Positions 34,720 through 44,737 of a stretch of 64,000 bases of DNA are shown here, piece after piece. Within the stretch, counting starts at the first letter, position 1. Each line of letters starts with the position of its first letter. The stretch is from positions 1 to 64,000 of the forward strand of contig JAXGPP010000015.1 of the NCBI GenBank assembly GCA_040766885.1. The letters are read 5' to 3'. Made by a program: the position numbers and the translations under genes. The notes under the pieces are model-generated. The model did not search any database. It saw only the letters and a program-made list of their open reading frames with translations, and was not told where the DNA came from. The DNA comes from JAXGPP01 sp040766885 (GTDB lineage: Bacteria > Planctomycetota > Planctomycetia > Pirellulales > Thermoguttaceae).

Positions 34720-36153
34720 CTACACCCGGACTTCACCCTCCGATTTGAGCGCCTGCGGATACTTCGATCGGATCGGATCGACGACTTCGGCAAGAAAATC
34801 ATCCACCTGCTCCGGAGCGCGGCCGACGAACTGCGAGGGATCGAGCGCCCCGCGGAGGTCGACATTGGAAAACGCCGCGTCGGCGCCGAGGCGTTCCATG
34901 AGGTCGTTGGGCCGCCCCTCCTGTTTCACCACGGCGGCTGCCGCCTGGCTGTGGCGGCGAATCAGTTCATGGTACGTTTGGCGGTCGCCCCCCGCCGCCA
35001 CCGCCGCCATGAGGATGTTCTCTGTGGCCATGAACGGCAACTCCGCCTCCAGGTTCCGGGTGATGACGTTTGGATAGACCACCGCGTTGCTCGTTACGTT
35101 TTGGGAGAGGATCAGCACCGCGTCGGCGGCCAGGAAGGCTTGCGGGATCACCAGCCGCCGGTTGGCGCTGTCGTCCAGGGTCCGCTCAAACCACTGCGTC
35201 GCGGCAGTCATCGGCGGGCTGGTGGACAGGCTGAGGATGAACCGCGCCAGGCCGCAGATCCGTTCGCTCCGCATCGGGTTCCGCTTGTAGGCCATCGCCG
35301 ACGAGCCGATCTGGTCCTTCTCAAACGGTTCCTCCACCTCCTTGCGATGTTGCAGAATCCGCAGATCAGTGGCCATTTTGTGGGCACTCTCGGCGATGCC
35401 CGCCAGCACGCCGAGCACTTGAGAGTCGATCTTCCGCGGATAAGTTTGCCCGGTGACCGCATAGCTATCGTCGAAGCCGATCTTGCGGCACACCCGCCGC
35501 TCCAGTTCACGGGCCTTGTCGTGGTCGCCGCCGAACAGCTCCAGGAAACTCGCCTGCGTGCCGGTTGTACCCTTCGAACCGAGCGCTTTGAGCGACGCGA
35601 TGCGGTGCTCGATCTCCGCCAGGTCGAGCACGAAGTCGTAAGCCCACAGGCAGGCTCGCTTCCCCACCGTCGTCGGCTGCGCCGGCTGCAGGTGCGTGAA
35701 CGCCAGGCAGGGCAGGTCGCGGTACCGAGCAGCGAATTGGCCCAACCGGTCCACCACCGACACCAGCCGATCGCGGACCATCCCGAGCCCTTCGCGCAAC
35801 AGGAGCAGGTCGGTGTTGTCGGTCACATAGCAGCTTGTCGCTCCCAGATGAATGATCGGCCGGGCGCCGGGACAGACGTCGCCGTACGCGTGCACGTGGG
35901 CCATTACGTCATGCCGCAGCTTCCGCTCGTAACGGTCCGCCGACTCAAAGTCGATGTCGTCGACGTAGGCTTTGAGTTCCTCGATCTGGGCGGTGCTCAC
36001 CGGCAGGCCCAATTCGGCTTCCGCCTCGGCCAGCGCGACCCACAGTCTGCGCCACGTGCTGAACTTCCGCTGCGGGCTCCACAGCGAGCTCATTTCGCGC
36101 GAAGCGTAACGGGTGATGAGCGGGTTGTCGTAGCGTTCGTGCTCGGACATCAT
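34720..36153 (-). CDS. purB: Adenylosuccinate lyase
   Basis: A 477-residue fumarase/aspartase-superfamily lyase that cleaves SAICAR and adenylosuccinate in purine synthesis. The signature loop GSSAMAYKRNPMRSE is intact, with THLQPAQPTTVGKR and the substrate-binding LGATSCYVTDNTD upstream. Length is normal for the longer, animal-like PurB group. It is the last gene of a six-gene minus-strand run, 18 bp after the GH9 cellulase, an odd pairing of housekeeping and exported functions. Confidence 0.95.
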   Translation of the reverse strand: MMSEHERYDNPLITRYASREMSSLWSPQRKFSTWRRLWVALAEAEAELGLPVSTAQIEELKAYVDDIDFESADRYERKLRHDVMAHVHAYGDVCPGARPIIHLGATSCYVTDNTDLLLLREGLGMVRDRLVSVVDRLGQFAARYRDLPCLAFTHLQPAQPTTVGKRACLWAYDFVLDLAEIEHRIASLKALGSKGTTGTQASFLELFGGDHDKARELERRVCRKIGFDDSYAVTGQTYPRKIDSQVLGVLAGIAESAHKMATDLRILQHRKEVEEPFEKDQIGSSAMAYKRNPMRSERICGLARFILSLSTSPPMTAATQWFERTLDDSANRRLVIPQAFLAADAVLILSQNVTSNAVVYPNVITRNLEAELPFMATENILMAAVAAGGDRQTYHELIRRHSQAAAAVVKQEGRPNDLMERLGADAAFSNVDLRGALDPSQFVGRAPEQVDDFLAEVVDPIRSKYPQALKSEGEVRV

Positions 36154-36171
36154 TTCACTTCCATCTCGGTT

Positions 36172-38541
36172 CTACTTTGAAAGCGGAGCGCACAAGAAGC
36201 CAAACAGGGCCGCGGCCGGGCCCGTGTTCTGGTGGATCGTAAACTCGCTGTTCATCGGCGAACAGCGGTTGTCGAACCAGCGTTCGTTGCCCGGCCAGCG
36301 ATCGATCTGAGGATACACGGTCTTGTGAGGCCACGCGACGTCCCAAGGGCCCTGTCCCTCGTCCCGCTCCTTCCTCCACGGCCCGTACGGGATGATGCCC
36401 GGATGGAAGCGGCCCTGGCCGTTGTACCAGGCATCCATGTGGAAGACGTGCTCGGGATGGCGTGGTCCGAGGCCCGTGATCCATGTCATGTTCAGCGCGT
36501 TCGAGCCGAGGAAATAGTCGCACGTGGTGTAGAGCGCCGCAAGATAGCGATCCGCCCGCTCCGGCTCCTTGTCGCGCACGAGCACGTAGCCCGCCGCCAC
36601 CGGAAGCACCCACGGCGTGGTCTGCTGGCCGACGAGCATCGGCATGTACCAGTTGCCGCCCCAGCGCAGCGCCCGCTTCGACGGCACTTCCACGCCCAGA
36701 TTGTCGGCCGTGCCGAGCACGGCCGACCGAATCCTCTTGTGTAACTCGCCGTCGAGTGCCGCCTTCCCGGCCGAAAGCGCATAGAGCATCGGGCCGTACT
36801 GGGCATCGTCCGTCAGCAGCGTGCCGGCGCCGATCTCGGCCGTATCGGCGGCAAACTGCCGCTCGTACTGCTTGCTGCCCGTCAGCCGGAACAGCGCAGC
36901 GGCGGCGTAGGCCCGCGGCTCGCGCAGGGCGGGTCCCTTCTTCTCGTCGTCCGGCCGAGTGTTCTGCCTCGCCCAGTCATAGGCCTCCGCAGCCTCCCTG
37001 GCCCAGTCGATGCCCTCGGGGTCCGTCGCCCCGGCCAGTTCGAGGCAGTATGCCAGGTGCCCGGCCGCTCCCGCATAGCGGAACGTCGACCAGGGATCCT
37101 CGCCCGAGGCCGCCCAGGTGCGATCGACATCTTCCCACGAGCCTTGGCCGACCCGTCTTCCGTCCGGCAGTTCCTTTTCGTCCTGGCCAAAGGCGTCGCC
37201 GGCGATCCGCAGGCCGAGGCCTCCCGTGCCGTAGCCTTTCGCCAGGAGTTCATGCCGCAGCCGGTAGCAGAATCTCGGCAGCCAGGCCGCCTCGTCGAGG
37301 ATGTCGGGTACGCCGTTGCGGCTCTCGGGAATGTTCAGTTCGCCGTCGGTGAAGTTCCTCGGCGCCATCTCGTATACCAGCATCAACTCCTGCGCCGGCC
37401 GGAGGTGCGTGTAGTAGCTGTCCCAGTCTCCAGCGTCCTGGTACCAGCCGGCCGACTCGAGCGGGCCCTTCGAACCCGCCAGCAGTTTCTTCGCGTCGCC
37501 TCCCTCCGATCCCCACTCCGTGAAACGCACGCTCGTGTAGATGAGCTTACCGGCAAAGCCCGGTGTCAGCTTCGGGTTGTGCGGCGCGGGCCGGGTGAAT
37601 TCGGTATATGGCTTCTCAAGCGCAATGCCGCTACGGTTGTGATAGAGCCCCCGCGCCGTCACGTGAAACGCCTCGCGGTACACGTCGGCGCCGATGGAAA
37701 ACGGAAACGAACAGCCGATCCCCTCCACGGCCAGCACGTATCGGCCCGGCCGCTCCAGCGGCGAGAAATCGCACTCGTAGACGTCGGCGCCAAGGAAGTT
37801 GCCGTTTGGGGGCGAGTCTTTCTTGTGGAAGGTCTCCGGCTGGGTGCCCGCCATGCGCAGCACCAGCCGGCCCGAATGCACCGACTTGCCGGTCGCCTGG
37901 TCAATGACGCGGAACGGGCGCCCGGTATACCCTTTCAGGTCCAGCCCCCCATTGTCTCCCAGCCAATGGTAGACGTAGCCGAATTTCTGCGGCGCGCCCG
38001 GCACGTACCCCAACAAGTTCACGTGCACAGCCTCGGAGCGTGCAGCCGTTTCATCGAAAGTCAGTCTTCGCAGTCCGCCGTCCTTGGCCAGTGGGCCCAC
38101 ATCGATCGTATAGGTGCAGCCTCGCTTCATGGCCTCCGGCAGAAAGAGACAGATCCAGTGTTCCTTCGCGTGGTCCGCTCGGGTGTTCACCGCGTGCCCG
38201 CCCTGCCACTTGTCGACGAACCAGGCGAAATCGGTCCCCTTGCTCTTTCGCCCCACGTCGACCGGCGCCCGCGGACGGCGGTAGGCCGGATCGTCTTCGC
38301 TACGGATCACATAGGCCGAAGCCTTTGACGCTGCCGCGACGTCCAGCGCATCGATGATCACCTTCTCGTCCGACCGGGATTGTCCGCGGTCGTGGTGAAT
38401 CACCCGGCCTTCGTCGAAGTGGAGCATAACCACGCTGTCGGTCAACGGCAGAACCCCGACGAGCTCGGAGGCCGGTGCGCCGCATGGCGCAAGCAGCCAG
38501 ATGGCCAGGATATGCAGAGCGGACCTGTAGGCAGCGTTCAT
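36172..38541 (-). CDS. Secreted glycoside hydrolase family 9 cellulase
   Basis: A 789-residue endo- or exo-glucanase with a signal peptide (LHILAIWLLAPCGAPASE). An Ig-like CelD-N domain (~170-265: VHVNLLGYVPGAPQKFGYV, then GRYVLAVEG) precedes the GH9 (alpha/alpha)6 barrel. The catalytic base region is WYQDAGDWDSYYTHLR; the C-terminal acid region is NSEFTIHQNTG. There is no dockerin or binding module, as usual for free periplasmic or outer-membrane enzymes of planctomycetes. The start overlaps the preceding gene by four bases (ATGA), showing translational coupling. Confidence 0.92.
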   Translation of the reverse strand: MNAAYRSALHILAIWLLAPCGAPASELVGVLPLTDSVVMLHFDEGRVIHHDRGQSRSDEKVIIDALDVAAASKASAYVIRSEDDPAYRRPRAPVDVGRKSKGTDFAWFVDKWQGGHAVNTRADHAKEHWICLFLPEAMKRGCTYTIDVGPLAKDGGLRRLTFDETAARSEAVHVNLLGYVPGAPQKFGYVYHWLGDNGGLDLKGYTGRPFRVIDQATGKSVHSGRLVLRMAGTQPETFHKKDSPPNGNFLGADVYECDFSPLERPGRYVLAVEGIGCSFPFSIGADVYREAFHVTARGLYHNRSGIALEKPYTEFTRPAPHNPKLTPGFAGKLIYTSVRFTEWGSEGGDAKKLLAGSKGPLESAGWYQDAGDWDSYYTHLRPAQELMLVYEMAPRNFTDGELNIPESRNGVPDILDEAAWLPRFCYRLRHELLAKGYGTGGLGLRIAGDAFGQDEKELPDGRRVGQGSWEDVDRTWAASGEDPWSTFRYAGAAGHLAYCLELAGATDPEGIDWAREAAEAYDWARQNTRPDDEKKGPALREPRAYAAAALFRLTGSKQYERQFAADTAEIGAGTLLTDDAQYGPMLYALSAGKAALDGELHKRIRSAVLGTADNLGVEVPSKRALRWGGNWYMPMLVGQQTTPWVLPVAAGYVLVRDKEPERADRYLAALYTTCDYFLGSNALNMTWITGLGPRHPEHVFHMDAWYNGQGRFHPGIIPYGPWRKERDEGQGPWDVAWPHKTVYPQIDRWPGNERWFDNRCSPMNSEFTIHQNTGPAAALFGFLCAPLSK

Positions 38542-39632
38542 TCTTCGTCCTCTTCGTCGTCGCCGGCGTCCTCTCCATCTTCATCTTCGATTTCGGGCGC
38601 TGCATAGACATCGGCCTCCACGGGCCGATCTACCTTTCCGAGCAGGCGATGCTGTTGTGCTGCCGGAAACGTGGCGTTGAGCCGCGCGAACGCTTCCCGG
38701 CTGGAGCAGTTGCCCAGCTCCGCCAGTCGCTGGCGGACGGTCTCCTCGCCATCTTCATCCTCTTCAGCCGCCCAGCCCAACTTCTCGACCAGATCATCGG
38801 CGCGGAGATAGTCGTGAACGAGTACCAGGCGGTCACGGACCGATTCCCACTCGGCAACCGGCACCGACACGGTGGCCTGATAGCTCGCGCGGAGCTTCGC
38901 TTCCAGATCGCCGGTCACGCTCGCCCACCACAGACGTTGCGTGTGCCGGATCATCTGCTCGCTGGCCTCGGAGCCGTCGCGGGCGGCGACGCGGCGGATC
39001 TCCTCCTCGGTCAGGCCACCGCGCTTGAGCCGCCAGTCCATCTCCTCGGCATGGTATCGCTCCACCGCTGCGGCGAAATCCTCGGGTGGCGTGGGGAGCA
39101 TCGGCCGGGTCGGCCGCTGCTCGAGGAATCGTCGGTAGAGTTCCTCGACCGCCATACCATCGTGGAATTCGGCCAGTTTTTCCGGCGGCCGATCCAAGCC
39201 GTGATACCTCGCATTGCTGTAGGTCACTGCGGTGCCGTCGGCGTAGCGTGTGACAAAATCGACCCAAATGCCGCTCGGCGGCATTTCGTATATGGCTGCA
39301 TACACCGATTTCCCGGGATGTGCAAACCCCGCGATCTTGAGTCCCGCGCGCGATTCGACCGTGTACTCACCCGCGTTGTTGAAACCGGCGTCGCGGACCG
39401 CTCCCGCGGCGCGCTCGAAGCCCGCCGGGTCATCCCACACCAGGCCGGATGCCCGCTTCAACTCCAGCCGCGCCGTGGGAAACGCCTTGGCCGCCTCGGC
39501 CATCCCTTTAAGCCCCTCGACAATCGTGCTGGCAAACCCGCGAATCTTCGCTCGGATCCAGAGCAGGATCAGGAGCACGAAGATCGCGAAAGCCACAAGG
39601 AACCCGCCGACAATCATCAGGAAGAGCTTCAC
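38538..39632 (-). CDS. Membrane-anchored protein of unknown function
   Basis: A 364-residue protein starting at GTG, with AGGAGA upstream. One N-terminal membrane helix (VGGFLVAFAIFVLLILLWI) is followed by a soluble domain with no motif I recognise (GVWVDF-like strand GIWVDFVTRYADGTAVTYSNA) and a very acidic C-terminal tail of Glu/Asp repeats. It lies in the middle of the six-gene run, between the TPR protein and the GH9 gene with which it overlaps. Function is unknown. Confidence 0.75.
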   Translation of the reverse strand: MKLFLMIVGGFLVAFAIFVLLILLWIRAKIRGFASTIVEGLKGMAEAAKAFPTARLELKRASGLVWDDPAGFERAAGAVRDAGFNNAGEYTVESRAGLKIAGFAHPGKSVYAAIYEMPPSGIWVDFVTRYADGTAVTYSNARYHGLDRPPEKLAEFHDGMAVEELYRRFLEQRPTRPMLPTPPEDFAAAVERYHAEEMDWRLKRGGLTEEEIRRVAARDGSEASEQMIRHTQRLWWASVTGDLEAKLRASYQATVSVPVAEWESVRDRLVLVHDYLRADDLVEKLGWAAEEDEDGEETVRQRLAELGNCSSREAFARLNATFPAAQQHRLLGKVDRPVEADVYAAPEIEDEDGEDAGDDEEDEE

Positions 39633-39668
39633 GGCACGATCTCCTGTGGTTTGCGTTGCGGAGACTTC

Positions 39669-40430
39669 TCACTTCGGCAGATTCTGCCTGGCCAGGGCGA
39701 TCCACTCCTTCTGCGCGCGACGGTAGTACCGCGGCGAGCGGCGAGATCGTTTGACAATCTCCCGAAATACCTCGTCCGCCTGCTCCTTTCGCCCGGTCTT
39801 GCTCAGCAGCAAGGCGTAGCGGCAACGCGTCTCTTCACCCGACGACTGCCGCACGATGGCGGCGTACTCGGCCAGGGCGCGCTCTTCGTCGCCCATTTGC
39901 TCCAGTGTCCGGGCCAGCAGCAATCGCCGTTCGAGTTGGCGGTGATTCGGCCCGATTTCTTCGAGCCTCGCCAGCAACTCGCGAGCCTGCCCGTGATTGC
40001 CGCCGAGGAAATGCGCGTGGGCCAGCTCCAGCAGGATGCTCGGGTCGTCCTTGAAGATCCCCGTGAGACACTTCTGGTACTGTTCGATCGCTTCGCCGTA
40101 GCGTTTGGCATTCACGTATCCGCGGGCCAGCGCCTGGCGGTTCTTCACCGTGTCGCAGGCATCGAGCTCGTCTTCGAGCTGCCGCAGGCTGCGGCCCGGA
40201 GCGACCAACGCGATGATGCCGCTCCCCATCCGGCGCGCGGCCGGGTCGCGGCGCAGATCGGGCACGACTTCCGCCAGGAAATAGACCGCTGCTCCGATGC
40301 CGGGCGCAATGATGATGATCCACAGCCACCAGTACGGCCGCCCCGTCTTGACCACGTGAACCGCCGCGGCCACCTGGACCGCGATCGATAGCGTCCAGAG
40401 TAGGATCGATAAGCTCCCCGCAAAATACAT
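39669..40430 (-). CDS. TPR-repeat membrane protein
   Basis: A 253-residue protein. Two N-terminal membrane helices, with a polar turn between them (KTGRPYWWLWIIIIAPGIGAAVYF), resemble the PLDc_N anchor. The soluble part has about four tetratricopeptide units (RQALARGYVNAKRYGEAIEQYQKCL; ILLELAHAHFLGGNHGQARELLARL; LLLARTLEQMGDEERALAEYAAIV). Such proteins act as membrane scaffolds. It lies 10 bp after the GNAT gene in the same operon. Confidence 0.8.
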   Translation of the reverse strand: MYFAGSLSILLWTLSIAVQVAAAVHVVKTGRPYWWLWIIIIAPGIGAAVYFLAEVVPDLRRDPAARRMGSGIIALVAPGRSLRQLEDELDACDTVKNRQALARGYVNAKRYGEAIEQYQKCLTGIFKDDPSILLELAHAHFLGGNHGQARELLARLEEIGPNHRQLERRLLLARTLEQMGDEERALAEYAAIVRQSSGEETRCRYALLLSKTGRKEQADEVFREIVKRSRRSPRYYRRAQKEWIALARQNLPK

Positions 40431-40440
40431 CGATCTTGCC

Positions 40441-41043
40441 TCAGAAGTCCAGTCCGCCGGCCTGCCGCAATTCCTCCACGAGTTGGGAGAACCGCTTGGC
40501 TGTCGCGGGTAGCCGCTCGCGCTCCACGGGAAGGTCCACTTCCCAGACGTCTGGACAATACTTTACCCGTCCGCCCAGCTTCTGCAACCAGTTGATGACC
40601 GCCCAGTTCCCCGGCAGAACACTGGCCCGCAGCACCGCCACCTGCCGGGCCTGAGCCGTCAGGTAGAGCATGCCCGCCAGCAGCGTGCCCAATCCGCGCC
40701 GCTGATGGGAATCAACTACCGTCAAGGCCCATTCGGCCAGTGAGGGCTCGGCGGACGAGCGAACGAAACGTCCCACCCCCAAGCCAGGCAGCCCGGGCGA
40801 TGCCGGATCGAGGGCCGACCACGCCACATGGTCTACCTGGTCGACTTGGGTCAGGTATCTGAGCTGGCCTTCGCTGAAACGACCGAGGCGGAAGAAAAAC
40901 CGCTGGTAACGCGACCGGGCCGACAGCCGCGTCAGCCCTTCGCACAACCGCCCACGGTCAGCGGCAGTCAGCGGCCGCAACAGCACCGGACGCCCATCGC
41001 GCAGCCGGAGCAGCAATCCGTCGCGGGACAAAGAATCCGACAT
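40441..41043 (-). CDS. GNAT-family acetyltransferase
   Basis: A 200-residue protein from the ATG at 41043, which lies one base after the stop codon of the upstream HD gene. The acetyl-CoA-binding motif A is clear (VVDSHQRRGLGTLLAGMLYL), followed by the VLPGNWAVINWLQKLGG segment of motif B. An N-terminal region (LRPLTAADRGRLCEGLTRLSARSRYQRFF) matches GNAT domains found alone or fused to Pat-type CoA ligases. The substrate, a protein lysine or small molecule, is unknown. Confidence 0.85.
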   Translation of the reverse strand: MSDSLSRDGLLLRLRDGRPVLLRPLTAADRGRLCEGLTRLSARSRYQRFFFRLGRFSEGQLRYLTQVDQVDHVAWSALDPASPGLPGLGVGRFVRSSAEPSLAEWALTVVDSHQRRGLGTLLAGMLYLTAQARQVAVLRASVLPGNWAVINWLQKLGGRVKYCPDVWEVDLPVERERLPATAKRFSQLVEELRQAGGLDF

Positions 41044-41044
41044 G

Positions 41045-42445
41045 CTACATGTTGGTGACGTCATCGATGCCGCGGCCGCCGGTCAGGCGGTCCATCGCCG
41101 CCGCGAGCGCGGCATTGTGCCGATCGTCCTGGGAATAGATGCGACAGATCCGATAGCTCACCGGCAACTGCCGGAACAGTTCGCCGGCGTTGAGGTCGCG
41201 AATCTCGCCGGTCGCGGCGTCGTAGAGGAAGTTCTGTCCGGAACTTGGAGCATGGCTGTCGGGGCGGTGCATGTGCCGCGGCGGATCGAACCGCAGCGGA
41301 AGCTCCCGCAGCGCCGTCGGCAGGTTGGTTCGCACGGCCGCCTCAAACATCGCTTCGCTGCTGAAGACACTGGCCTGCTCCGACTCGCCGGGGCGGAAGA
41401 AGATCGTCCGCTCGACGGCCATCTTCCACTGCAGTCTCCGGCCGAGAAAATCGCGCCATAACTCGCCCATTGCTCGCAGTTTCGCATCAGTGCTGCGATG
41501 CCAGTTGCCCACGCGAACCAGCAGTGACCATTCGGTCAGATGCAAATATTCCTCCAGATGCTCCAATGGGTTGCCGGGAAACAGGAACGGCTTGCTCTCC
41601 AGGAAGAGGTCCTGCAGCGCAAGATCAATGGCCCGCACCGTGCGGTGGAAATAGATCGCCCGAAAAAGCTCGGCCCGTACGCTGATAAACCGCACCAGGG
41701 CCGACAACCCGCGCTCGTGAATCGTCAGGCCAAGGGGCGAATAGAAGCTGTATCGCAACAGCCTCTCGAGGTCGAACGCGCGGCTGTTGTACCCCGACAT
41801 GTAGGCGTCGCGGAGTACAAAGTCCATGTTGTCGACGGTGTACAGCCCGCAAAATAATCCCCGCAGGAAGTGTAGCCAAGTGGGCAGTTCGGCTCCGCCG
41901 CAATCGCCCGGACGAATAATGAGCGTGATCAACTGCTCTGGATCCAGTTGCTCGCTTTCGTCCAGGGCGCTGTTCGGACTGCGCCGGATGCCACGCAGCA
42001 GATCCGCCAGTTCGCGGCGTATGATCTCGCCACCAACGATCTCGTGTGTCAGCCCGTACTCCGCCAGGAAATGGCGGTCGAAAAAGTGACCGAACGGCCC
42101 GTGCCCCACGTCGTGCAGCAGGGCCGCCATCCGCATGAGCGTTTCCACGTAGCCCCGGCTGGGGAGGTCCGGACAGACATCCTTCAGGCTGTCGTACAAT
42201 GCGCCGACGGCGCGGCTTGCCAGATGCATCGCCCCCAGGACGTGCTGGAATCGAGTGTGCTCGGCGGTCGGAAAAACCCACCATGCCGTCTGAAGTTGGT
42301 GAATCTGCCTGAGCCGCTGAACCCAGGGATGGTCGATGATCTGCTGTTCCGCAACCTCGTCGTCCGGCACCCCCCCTCGCGCGGTAAAGGGGATGTATCC
42401 GTGGACAGCGTCGTGACTGAGACTCTCGTGTCGGAATGGCCGCAT
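41045..42445 (-). CDS. HD-domain phosphohydrolase (dGTPase-like)
   Basis: About 466 residues from the ATG at 42445; the frame is open to 42532, but upstream sequence has no protein character. Metal-binding HD motifs occur in order: HTRFQHVLGAMHLA, AALLHDVGHGPFGHFFD and THEIVGGEII, then NMDFVLRDAYMSGY. This is the arrangement of the YpgQ/dGTPase-like HD superfamily found in bacteria and archaea. It probably hydrolyses a nucleotide. It is the first gene of the six-gene minus-strand operon. Confidence 0.87.
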   Translation of the reverse strand: MRPFRHESLSHDAVHGYIPFTARGGVPDDEVAEQQIIDHPWVQRLRQIHQLQTAWWVFPTAEHTRFQHVLGAMHLASRAVGALYDSLKDVCPDLPSRGYVETLMRMAALLHDVGHGPFGHFFDRHFLAEYGLTHEIVGGEIIRRELADLLRGIRRSPNSALDESEQLDPEQLITLIIRPGDCGGAELPTWLHFLRGLFCGLYTVDNMDFVLRDAYMSGYNSRAFDLERLLRYSFYSPLGLTIHERGLSALVRFISVRAELFRAIYFHRTVRAIDLALQDLFLESKPFLFPGNPLEHLEEYLHLTEWSLLVRVGNWHRSTDAKLRAMGELWRDFLGRRLQWKMAVERTIFFRPGESEQASVFSSEAMFEAAVRTNLPTALRELPLRFDPPRHMHRPDSHAPSSGQNFLYDAATGEIRDLNAGELFRQLPVSYRICRIYSQDDRHNAALAAAMDRLTGGRGIDDVTNM

Positions 42446-42553
42446 ACTGCGGATTATGCCTCCGCAGTCTCGAACCGTCCAGGAGACCCTGCACGGCTGG
42501 CGCCCGCAGTGATGACGCGCAGTTGTGCGCATCCTCCCTGGTGCTACAACGCG

Positions 42554-42582
42554 TGCCCGGCTAGACTCGGGGCGAATATAAT
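42554..42582 (+). promoter_or_regulatory. Possible promoter for the gene at 42672
   Basis: TGCCCG (42554-42559), 17 bp, TATAAT (42577-42582), about 90 bp upstream of the GTG start. The -35 is poor, the -10 perfect. Confidence 0.4.
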
Positions 42583-42671
42583 CACAACTCAGGTTACTAC
42601 CTCAGCGACCTCTCCCAGAAGGGGAGGAGCGCGGAATACTGCCGGATTGCAGCGCCACAGGAGCCTACATC

Positions 42672-44669
42672 GTGCCGAGAAATGGATTATGGGCTGGATG
42701 CTTGTTCGTCGTCCTCGTTCTGTCGGTCTTGACCGCCGCCGCGCGAATCGCGCCCGCGGCGCAAGGCGAGGATCCGCCGGCAACCGCTCCCGCCGGCCAA
42801 TCCGCCGCCGCACCGAAACCGGCTGGGAATGTGGCCGACCACCTCAATTTGCTGCCGGGTACCACCCGGGCGCTGTTCTACATCACCGACTTCGAACAGT
42901 TTCAGCAGCATTGGGATCAGACACAATTGGGTAAGCTTCTCGACGACCCGGCGATGGATCCCTTCGTCCAGGACATGAAACGGCAGGTGCAAAGCCGGTG
43001 GTTCAATCTCCAGGAGAGACTCGGGCTTACGCTCGACGATCTCCAGGGTGTTCCTGGTGGCCAGGTCTCCGTGGCGCTGTCCCATGTCGCGCAGCGAGAA
43101 GCCAGCACGGTGATGCTCATCGACGTGCGCGGCCACTTGGACCAGGCACGAGCGGTCATCCAGCAGGCGACCGCCAACCTCATACGCCGCGGCGCCAAGC
43201 AGTCGCAATCCAGCATCGCCGGAACGACCGTCACCGTCTTCGATGTACCGCCCCCGGCAGGCAGTCGACGCACGACCAATCGACGGGTGGCCTATTTCCT
43301 CCGCGAATCCGAAGAATTGCTTGCCGCCACCGATGATCTCGCGACGGCGCAGGAGATCCTCACCCGCCTCGGTGGCGAGGCAACCGGCGCACTGGGCGAG
43401 TCGCCGACCTTCCGGACAATAGCCAGTCGCTTGTCGCAGGACGCCGGCGCCGGCTACGTGCCGCAGGTCCGCTGGTACATCGAGCCCCTGGCGCTGGCCG
43501 AGGCAATCCGAAGCCGGGTTCCGTCAGAGAAACGCGCGCGCGGCAAATCGACGGTCGATATTCTCCGCAATCAGGGCTTTGACGGGCTGCAAGGCGTCGG
43601 CGGCTTTGTCGATCTGGCGGTGGAAAGCCCGGATGGCGCCCGTTTCGAGGCCATGCATCGCACTGCCGTGCTCGCTCCCAAACCGTACCAGGGGGCCATG
43701 AAGATGGTTGATGTCTTGCCCGGCGAAGTGTTCTCACCGCAATCCTGGGTGCCCCGCGATGTGGCCGCTTACGCGACCGGCTACACCAACCTGCTCACCG
43801 CTTTCGACAATTTCGGCCCGCTCTTCGACGAACTGGTAGGCGAGGAAGGCGAAACGGGCGTGTGGCAGGATGTGCTCAAGGGCTTGAAGGAGGACGAAGA
43901 GGGACCGCAGATCGACCTCCGCGCCGAACTCTTTGCTCACCTCGGTACCCGGATGAGCATTCTCACCGACTACCGCGAGCCGATCGGGCCGGGTAGCGAG
44001 CGGATTCTCATCGCGCTGGAGACGAAGGATGATAAAGCGGTGACGGCAGCCCTGGAGAAGATGTTCAAAGACGACCCGACAATGCGGGCCCGCGAGTTCC
44101 AGGGACACGTCATCTGGGAGACGCTTCCGCTGGAGGAAGAGACAGGGACGCCCTCCGTGTCGCTGACCGCGCCGCCGCTCGGCGTCGAGGGGGACGAGGA
44201 ATTCTTTGAAGAATCGCCACCCATTTTTCCCAACGCCTCATGGGTCGCTTCGTCGGGCGAGTTGATGATCGCTTCACACTACGACTTCCTGTCCGAAGTG
44301 CTCACTCTCCGAGAAGAACGCCAGTCCCTCGCTCGTGATGTCGAGTACCGCATCGTCACCACAACGCTCGACGCGTTTCAACCCCAGGCAAGCTTCGCCC
44401 GCGCGTTCACCCGGGTGGCCGAGCAAGCCCGCCCCAGCTATGAGCTGCTGCGGCAGGGAAAGATGGCCGACAGCGACACCCTGGCGATGCGCCTCTTGAC
44501 TGCCCTGTTCGGCGATGAAGAAGAGCAACCCGCGGAGACTCGGCAGAAGCTCGATTTCTCGAAGCTGCCCGAGTACGACGTCGTCCGCCGCTACCTCGGC
44601 CTCGGTGGGACGGTGGGCACCGTGCTCGACGACGGCTGGTGCTTCAAGGGCGTCGTGCTGCCCCCGTAG
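42672..44669 (+). CDS. Exported protein of unknown function
   Basis: A 665-residue protein starting at GTG with AGGAGCC upstream. A signal peptide or anchor helix (LWAGCLFVVLVLSVLTAAAR) is followed by a Pro/Ala-rich spacer, then a long alpha/beta region with LNLLPGTTRALFYITDF and VPGGQVSVALSHVA. The pattern resembles DUF3352-like proteins that planctomycetes place in the periplasm, but I do not claim the family. The end is convergent with the sigma-factor gene, 68 bp away. Confidence 0.7.
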   Translation: MPRNGLWAGCLFVVLVLSVLTAAARIAPAAQGEDPPATAPAGQSAAAPKPAGNVADHLNLLPGTTRALFYITDFEQFQQHWDQTQLGKLLDDPAMDPFVQDMKRQVQSRWFNLQERLGLTLDDLQGVPGGQVSVALSHVAQREASTVMLIDVRGHLDQARAVIQQATANLIRRGAKQSQSSIAGTTVTVFDVPPPAGSRRTTNRRVAYFLRESEELLAATDDLATAQEILTRLGGEATGALGESPTFRTIASRLSQDAGAGYVPQVRWYIEPLALAEAIRSRVPSEKRARGKSTVDILRNQGFDGLQGVGGFVDLAVESPDGARFEAMHRTAVLAPKPYQGAMKMVDVLPGEVFSPQSWVPRDVAAYATGYTNLLTAFDNFGPLFDELVGEEGETGVWQDVLKGLKEDEEGPQIDLRAELFAHLGTRMSILTDYREPIGPGSERILIALETKDDKAVTAALEKMFKDDPTMRAREFQGHVIWETLPLEEETGTPSVSLTAPPLGVEGDEEFFEESPPIFPNASWVASSGELMIASHYDFLSEVLTLREERQSLARDVEYRIVTTTLDAFQPQASFARAFTRVAEQARPSYELLRQGKMADSDTLAMRLLTALFGDEEEQPAETRQKLDFSKLPEYDVVRRYLGLGGTVGTVLDDGWCFKGVVLPP

Positions 44670-44737
44670 CCCGGCGTCGTCTTGGATGGCGAGCGGCGGC
44701 CAGACCAATTGCCCGCGCGGTTGCTCGTCGCTGCCGT

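Noticed and set aside
34603..36180. 525-codon plus-strand frame
   Set aside because: Antisense to purB, which has its full signature.
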